Shown: one piece after another, positions 59,513 through 64,000 of the stretch | Position numbering within the stretch: the stretch's first letter is position 1 | Layout of the letters: each line of letters starts with the position of its first letter | Assembly: GCF_033115175.1 (NCBI RefSeq) | Contig: NC_084837.1 | Location: forward strand, 9,314,266-9,378,265 | DNA: 64,000 nucleotides | Direction of reading: 5' to 3' | DNA from: Lepus europaeus | Taxonomy: Eukaryota; Chordata; Mammalia; Lagomorpha; Leporidae | Program-made: the position numbers and the translations under genes | The notes under the pieces: model-generated | What the model was told of the DNA's origin: nothing | Seen by the model: only the letters and a program-made list of their open reading frames with translations | The model's database searches: none

Positions 59513-60921
59513 GAACCCACATACTCCAAAGTGGGATTCAGGCATTCCAAACAGTGCCTTAACTGCTTAAATGAGGGCTTTCATGGTAAAAGGCTTCTTC
59601 CAGAAGATGTTTCTTGGGGTATCTCTTTGGTGATTTCTGTGTCTTTAATTCCAGTTGGATGCCATAATGCAGTCTCCCCACAGCCCCATCTGCTGTAATC
59701 ACTGGTGGTGGTGCAGGTGCGTGGAGCACTCGGCAGGATCACGCGTGTGTGGTGGTGGCCTGCAGGGGGGAGGGGGTCACAGCAACAACCTGTCCTCACC
59801 CAGAGTTGTGTGGATCCCAGCAGTGGCCTGTGGTTGGGCGGGTGGGGCTGGGGTCAGGGAGTGCCAGCCCACAGTCAGGGCGGGGTGTGTGATCTTGGCC
59901 ACAGACTGATGGGGGAAGGGTCAGTGGGAGTGCCACCAGCCATTCTGGCAGGGTTGCACGGGTCCAGTGGCAGCCTGTGGTGGCAGAGGTGGGACCAGGG
60001 ATGTGAGAGCACTGAGCCAGCGGTACCCATGGGGGCGCAGGGGCCCAGCAGTGACCTGGAGGGGAGGGGAGAGAAGGCAGGTCTCAGCTCTGAGGAGGGA
60101 GCTGTCCCTCTTCTAGGGTCCGGGGCAGGATGGCCCTGCCGTGCTGGACCCTTTGTCCCCTGTAGTGCAGAGAACCGCATGGGCCAGGGTGCTGGGGTCC
60201 CTGTTGCTCTGCTAGGTGCAGCTGGACTTGTGAGGCTGCGGTTCTGTTTGCTGGTTTTGCTGGCCTGTCTGGGACCCAGGGCTGGGGATGTGCCTCTCTC
60301 CGGATGGGGGTCACGTGGCTGCAGCAGGGTGGGCTGGGAGCGAGCGTGCTGAGCCCTCAGGGAGCCAGGATTGCTGGGGGCCAGCATTAGTGAGGGTGGC
60401 CTTGGCAGGGGCTCTCCTGCCCACCCTCTGTGGCACTGGGGATCCCCCCTGGCCGAGGGGCTGGGGTCACAGGTGCCAGTTCACCGTGTTCTCTGCCCTC
60501 CCAGGCCTTTGTGCCCCACAGGGTCTCTCAGCCGCTCTCCTCTAAGCTCTTCTCTGTGGAAGGGGAGGAGACCCCGGAACCTCTGTTCAGCTGCGTTGGA
60601 CTCCTGCCTTCATCATTTTCACCTGACTTATCTTGTGGTCTCTGCTCGTTGGCTTTGCATTTCTGTGGCCTACTGGCGTGCTGCCTGTGTTTTGGGATTT
60701 GGGACTGGGGGCTGACCTGAAAGGGCTTCCCCTCTGGGAATCTTGTGCACTTCACCCAGGGGTAGCTTCCCCCCAGTGCTTTGGGTTTGCTTCCCTGAGG
60801 GCTCATGGTATAACCAGCCCGGTCTGCTTCTCATGCCCGACTTTGGCTTGGAGTTTTCTAGACTATGTAGGTCATATATGACCAACTCGACTGCCAGCAC
60901 AGGTGTGTGAGGGCAAATCCT

Positions 60922-61585
60922 TTTTTTTTTTTTAATATTCATACATTTATTTGAAAGGTAGAGTTATAGAGAGGCAGAGGCAGAGAGAGAAGTTTTCTTT
61001 TTTCTTTTTTTTGACAGGCAGAGTGGATAGTGAGAGAGAGACAGAGAGAAAGGTCTTCCTTTTTGCCGTTGGTTCTCCCTCCAATGGCCGCTGCGGTCAG
61101 CGCATCGCGCTGATCCGAAGCCAGGAACCAGGTGCTTCTCCTGGTCTCCCATGGGGCGCAGGGCCCAAGGACTTGGGCCATCCTCCACTGCCTTCCCGGG
61201 CCATAGCAGAGAGCTGGCCTGGAAGAGGGGCAACCGGGATAGAATCCGGTGCCCAAACTGGGACTAGAACCCGGTGTGCCGGCGCCACAAGGCGGAGGAT
61301 TAGCCTGTTAAGCCACGGCGCCAGCCGAGAGAGAGGTTTTCTATCCGCTGGTTCACTCCCCAGTTGGCTGCAATGGCTGGAGCTGTGTCGATCCGAAGCC
61401 AGAAGTCTCTGGGTCTTCCACGTGGGTGCAGGGCCCCAAGGACTTGGGCCACCCTCCACTGCTTTCTCAGGCCATAGCAGAGAGCTGGATCAGAAGTGGA
61501 GTAGCCAGGACTCAAACTGGTGCCCATATGGGATGCTGGCACTGAAGATGGTGGCCCTACCCGCTATGACACAGTGCCGGCCCCA
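60922..61585 (-). mobile_element. C-repeat SINE split by a younger C-repeat SINE
   Basis: The outer copy runs 60922-60999 ('tttttttttttaatattcatacatttatttgaaaggtag') and 61327-61585 (ending 'tatgacacagtgccggcccc'). The inner copy occupies 61000-61326. Confidence 0.93.
61000..61326 (-). mobile_element. Inner C-repeat SINE of the nested pair (minus strand)
   Basis: 'tttttttgacaggcagagtggatagtgagag' to 'ttaagccacggcgccagcc'. The duplication gagagagaagttttct / gagagagaggttttct flanks it inside the outer SINE, one base different. Confidence 0.95.
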
Positions 61586-61589
61586 AGGG

Positions 61590-64000
61590 TAAATTCTTTG
61601 AATCATCCTCCCGATGAGGAGCCCAGGCCCAGCCCTCGCCCCTCACGTGAATGCCAGTGTGTGACTTCTTCTGGTTGATTGGCGATGTATTCAGCCCTCG
61701 GAGGGCCTCTGACTTAGGCATGTTGGGGAGCAGGCCCAAGGTCCCCCTCTCAGCTCCCTGTGGCATTCAAACCACGTCCCTGAGCCAGCGAGCACGCCGG
61801 TCCTCTTGGGGCAGCCGGGGTGTGGGGCGTTGGTCTGATCTCCGGCACGTTCCTTCCCTTTTCATGTTTTGGTCCTGGTTTCCTACGGGACCAGTGCTGC
61901 AAGAAAGCCTCGTCCATTCTAGTTACCCAGCAATTCTGAGCGTGTCGCCTTGAGCGTGGTTCTCGGGCTCCCTCATCGGCCACACGGACACAGGTGGAAA
62001 TTTCCGATGGTTCACTTTGAAACCTGTCTCCCCTCTCCCTCCCTGCCACCCAGCGCAGGGTGAGTCTGGGGTTTCCATGGATGGAGAGGGGCATGAGGTG
62101 GTCTACACCTCACCCCCCCCTGCTGCTGCTGCTGCTCCTTGCTGTTCTGATGTCGGCATCAGGAGGAGGGGCTGGCAAGGTGTCGCTGTGCTGAGCTCAC
62201 CCCTTGTCACTCTCCATAGGCAGAACCCCTAGGCACTGGGGAGAACCAACTGCCTCCCCTGCTGACCCCTGGTGGTGGCCTCTGGTCCCTGCCCAGGGCC
62301 TCCTTGGCCCTCCAGGGTCTGACACACAAGCCACATCCCTCCTCCCAGCTCCATGGGAGCAGAGGACTCAGAGGGGCTGCTCCTCTTTGTACCTGTCACC
62401 TCTGTCCCCATTTCCCGCCTCCCCTGCTGGAGGAACACCTGACAAGGCCTACTCTGCAGCCCTGGCCGATGCTTAGAATTTCTCCTAACATCCTTACGCC
62501 CTCCAGGCTACGCCAGTGAGAAGACGCTCCACGGAGGAGGGATTTGTCCTTGGTCTTGGCACTCAGAGATCCTTGCTGTCTGGCTGGGAAAGAAGAGGTT
62601 TCCAGGTGGAAACAAAGCGGCTGGAAGTAGCTGCCAGCCCCAAGCTCAGGGCCCCGGCTTTGCCGCAGCCGAGCCGGGCACTTCCTGTTCCCACAGCTCG
62701 CCCCCACCTCCCACCTGGCTCTTCCTGGGGCAGAGGGAAGTGGAAGTGGGCAGGTCAGGCCACAGCTCTCCACGTGAGGCTGCTGGGAGCTGGTTGAGAG
62801 AGGCCGAGGCCGGCCTAGAAGTCGGGGTGACAGGTGACAGCCGTGAACTCCGGAGTAGGGGACAGAGAAATTGCCCAGACCCCATCTGCCACAAACGTTG
62901 TGAGCGAAGGCCTCAAACCCCAGGGCTGCTACGTGCCCGGGGAGTCCGCTGCCTCCACCAACAGCTGTGACAGCTCCGCTCGCTGGAGATCAAGGGGCGA
63001 CCCCACGGCCCTGGAGGTGCCGGCACGCTGGGGTCAGTGCCTACAACTGTGGCATTTCTACATATCAGTGCACAGCAGCCGAGCGGTCCCATCTCCCTGG
63101 GACCCCCCCCACCCCCACCCTAGGCCGAGAACCTGATCTTAGACAAGAAACCACTGCGGTGGGGCCCACGGATCGGCCTTGAGCCAGGGAGACAGCAGCC
63201 GGTGACACAGCCGTGCCGGTCAGCGCTCAGCCAGGAGACCCCTCACGGCCACTGCCGCTGAGGTTCCTGCCTCTGGGTGCCGGGCTGAGCCACGGGATGT
63301 CCTTGATTGTCTGCACTGGCTGGCGGGGCTGGTCCTTTCTCTTCTGTCCCCTTCCTGGCTTCCTCTCTTTCCTAAGCTCCTCCCATCCCCAATGTCAAAG
63401 AGGCCACGGGGTTCCAGGGGAGCTCAGCCACTCCCCGAGGCAGGTTCTTCACCTTCGACACCCCAGCTGCTGAGAGCACGCGATGGCCACACTGGAGCTG
63501 GCACTGACAGTTTCTCATGGTGGCTCCTCATCCCCCACCCCCGGCCCCCTTCACCTCTCACCGGATTCCCGAAGCCACCATACTGCGGTCGGGCTGGCCG
63601 GCTCCCTGTGCTGTCCTGCCCACCCCTCCCGCCTGCACTGCCATGTCTTCAGTGGGGAGGCCCGTGCAGTGGCTCGGAGGAGGACCAGTCCATGCACCAG
63701 GGAGGACTGTGGGCTGGGAAAAGATGAGACAGGATGTCATCCCAGGCCCTGCGTGTCGGGAGCCATTCTGAGAACGGTGGGTTTTCCTGGCTAACTCTAG
63801 ACAGGGGCTACTGGCTTCCCACACAGGCTGGGGTCACCTCCAGGGATGTGCAGAGATGACGCTGACCGAGGTGTAGCTGGTCTAGGCCATGCGGGAGGTC
63901 AGCTCCTCTCTGCTGAGCGGCACCCGTGTCCGTGTATCTGAGGCCTTAGACAGTCTGCTCTTGGGTGTTACGTCCCAAAGACTTGTACACGAAGGGACAA
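61590..64000. other. Intergenic sequence, no gene recognised
   Basis: GC-rich single-copy-looking sequence. It contains a short (GCT)n run at 62120-62136. No C-repeat SINE or L1 is visible in these 2.4 kb, and no frame has splice context or a known domain. Confidence 0.5.

Larger units (their letters stand above)
52705..60900 (-). mobile_element. Old near-complete L1 (L1M-like) interrupted by about nine SINEs
   Basis: On the minus strand, from high to low coordinate: 5'UTR (about 60900-59600, GC-rich), ORF1 (about 59220-58150), ORF2 endonuclease (about 58100-57780 and 57470-57340), RT region (57330-57050, 56720-56590, 56230-56150, 55790-55120, 54440-54150), C-terminus (53890-53640, 53315-53050) and 3'UTR (53040-52705). 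Landmarks include antisense 'tagtacccttcgttatc', 'tccttgtggtcagaaaagatatggg', 'ttggtatcagggtaatgctggc' and 'ggctgagtagtttccagcatgtatg'. No intact frame remains. Boundaries of the 5' end are uncertain. Confidence 0.82.

Noticed and set aside
60951..61592. 213-codon plus-strand open frame
   Set aside because: Lies entirely within the nested SINE pair.

Overview
The window is mammalian nuclear DNA from a lagomorph, most likely rabbit. The evidence is dozens of copies of the lagomorph C-repeat SINE (CSINE, tRNA-derived), together with rabbit-type L1 3' ends. Two protein-coding genes can be recognised. They lie tail-to-tail in an order that, from memory, matches human 15q26.3: the 3' end of MEF2A on the plus strand, and all of LYSMD4 on the minus strand. 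Rabbit cannot be separated from hare here.

Layout. 1-9.2 kb: the last three coding exons of MEF2A (C-terminal 214 residues of the transactivation region) and a 3.65 kb AT-rich 3'UTR ending just after an AATAAA at 9170. 9.2-15.3 kb: intergenic DNA with old L1 pieces and SINEs. 15.3-21.3 kb: LYSMD4, with a 290-residue product split over two coding exons (LysM domain plus one transmembrane segment), a non-coding first exon and a GC-rich promoter. A GC-rich minisatellite sits in its first intron and a second one just upstream of the promoter. 21.6-64 kb: gene-poor intergenic DNA with no exon I can support. It holds a rabbit L1 that keeps its 5' and 3' ends but has lost the reverse transcriptase region (47.4-51.8 kb), an old near-complete L1 broken up by about nine SINEs (52.7-60.9 kb), older L1 fragments in both orientations, LTR-like and mariner-like remnants, and several minisatellites.

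The two genes have unrelated roles: MEF2A is a MADS-box transcription factor and LYSMD4 is a predicted membrane protein of unclear function. I see no operon-like system, no CRISPR array, no functional tRNA or rRNA gene, and no previously undescribed coding system. Nearly all long open frames outside the exons are low-complexity or SINE-derived shadows. The points most worth checking are the structured tandem repeats flanking the LYSMD4 promoter, a perfect 17-bp inverted repeat at 34790-34831, the L1 with a sharp internal deletion, and nested or deleted SINEs with readable target-site duplications. Repeat boundaries were read by eye and may be off by 5-30 bases. Family names come from memory of consensus sequences, not from a search.
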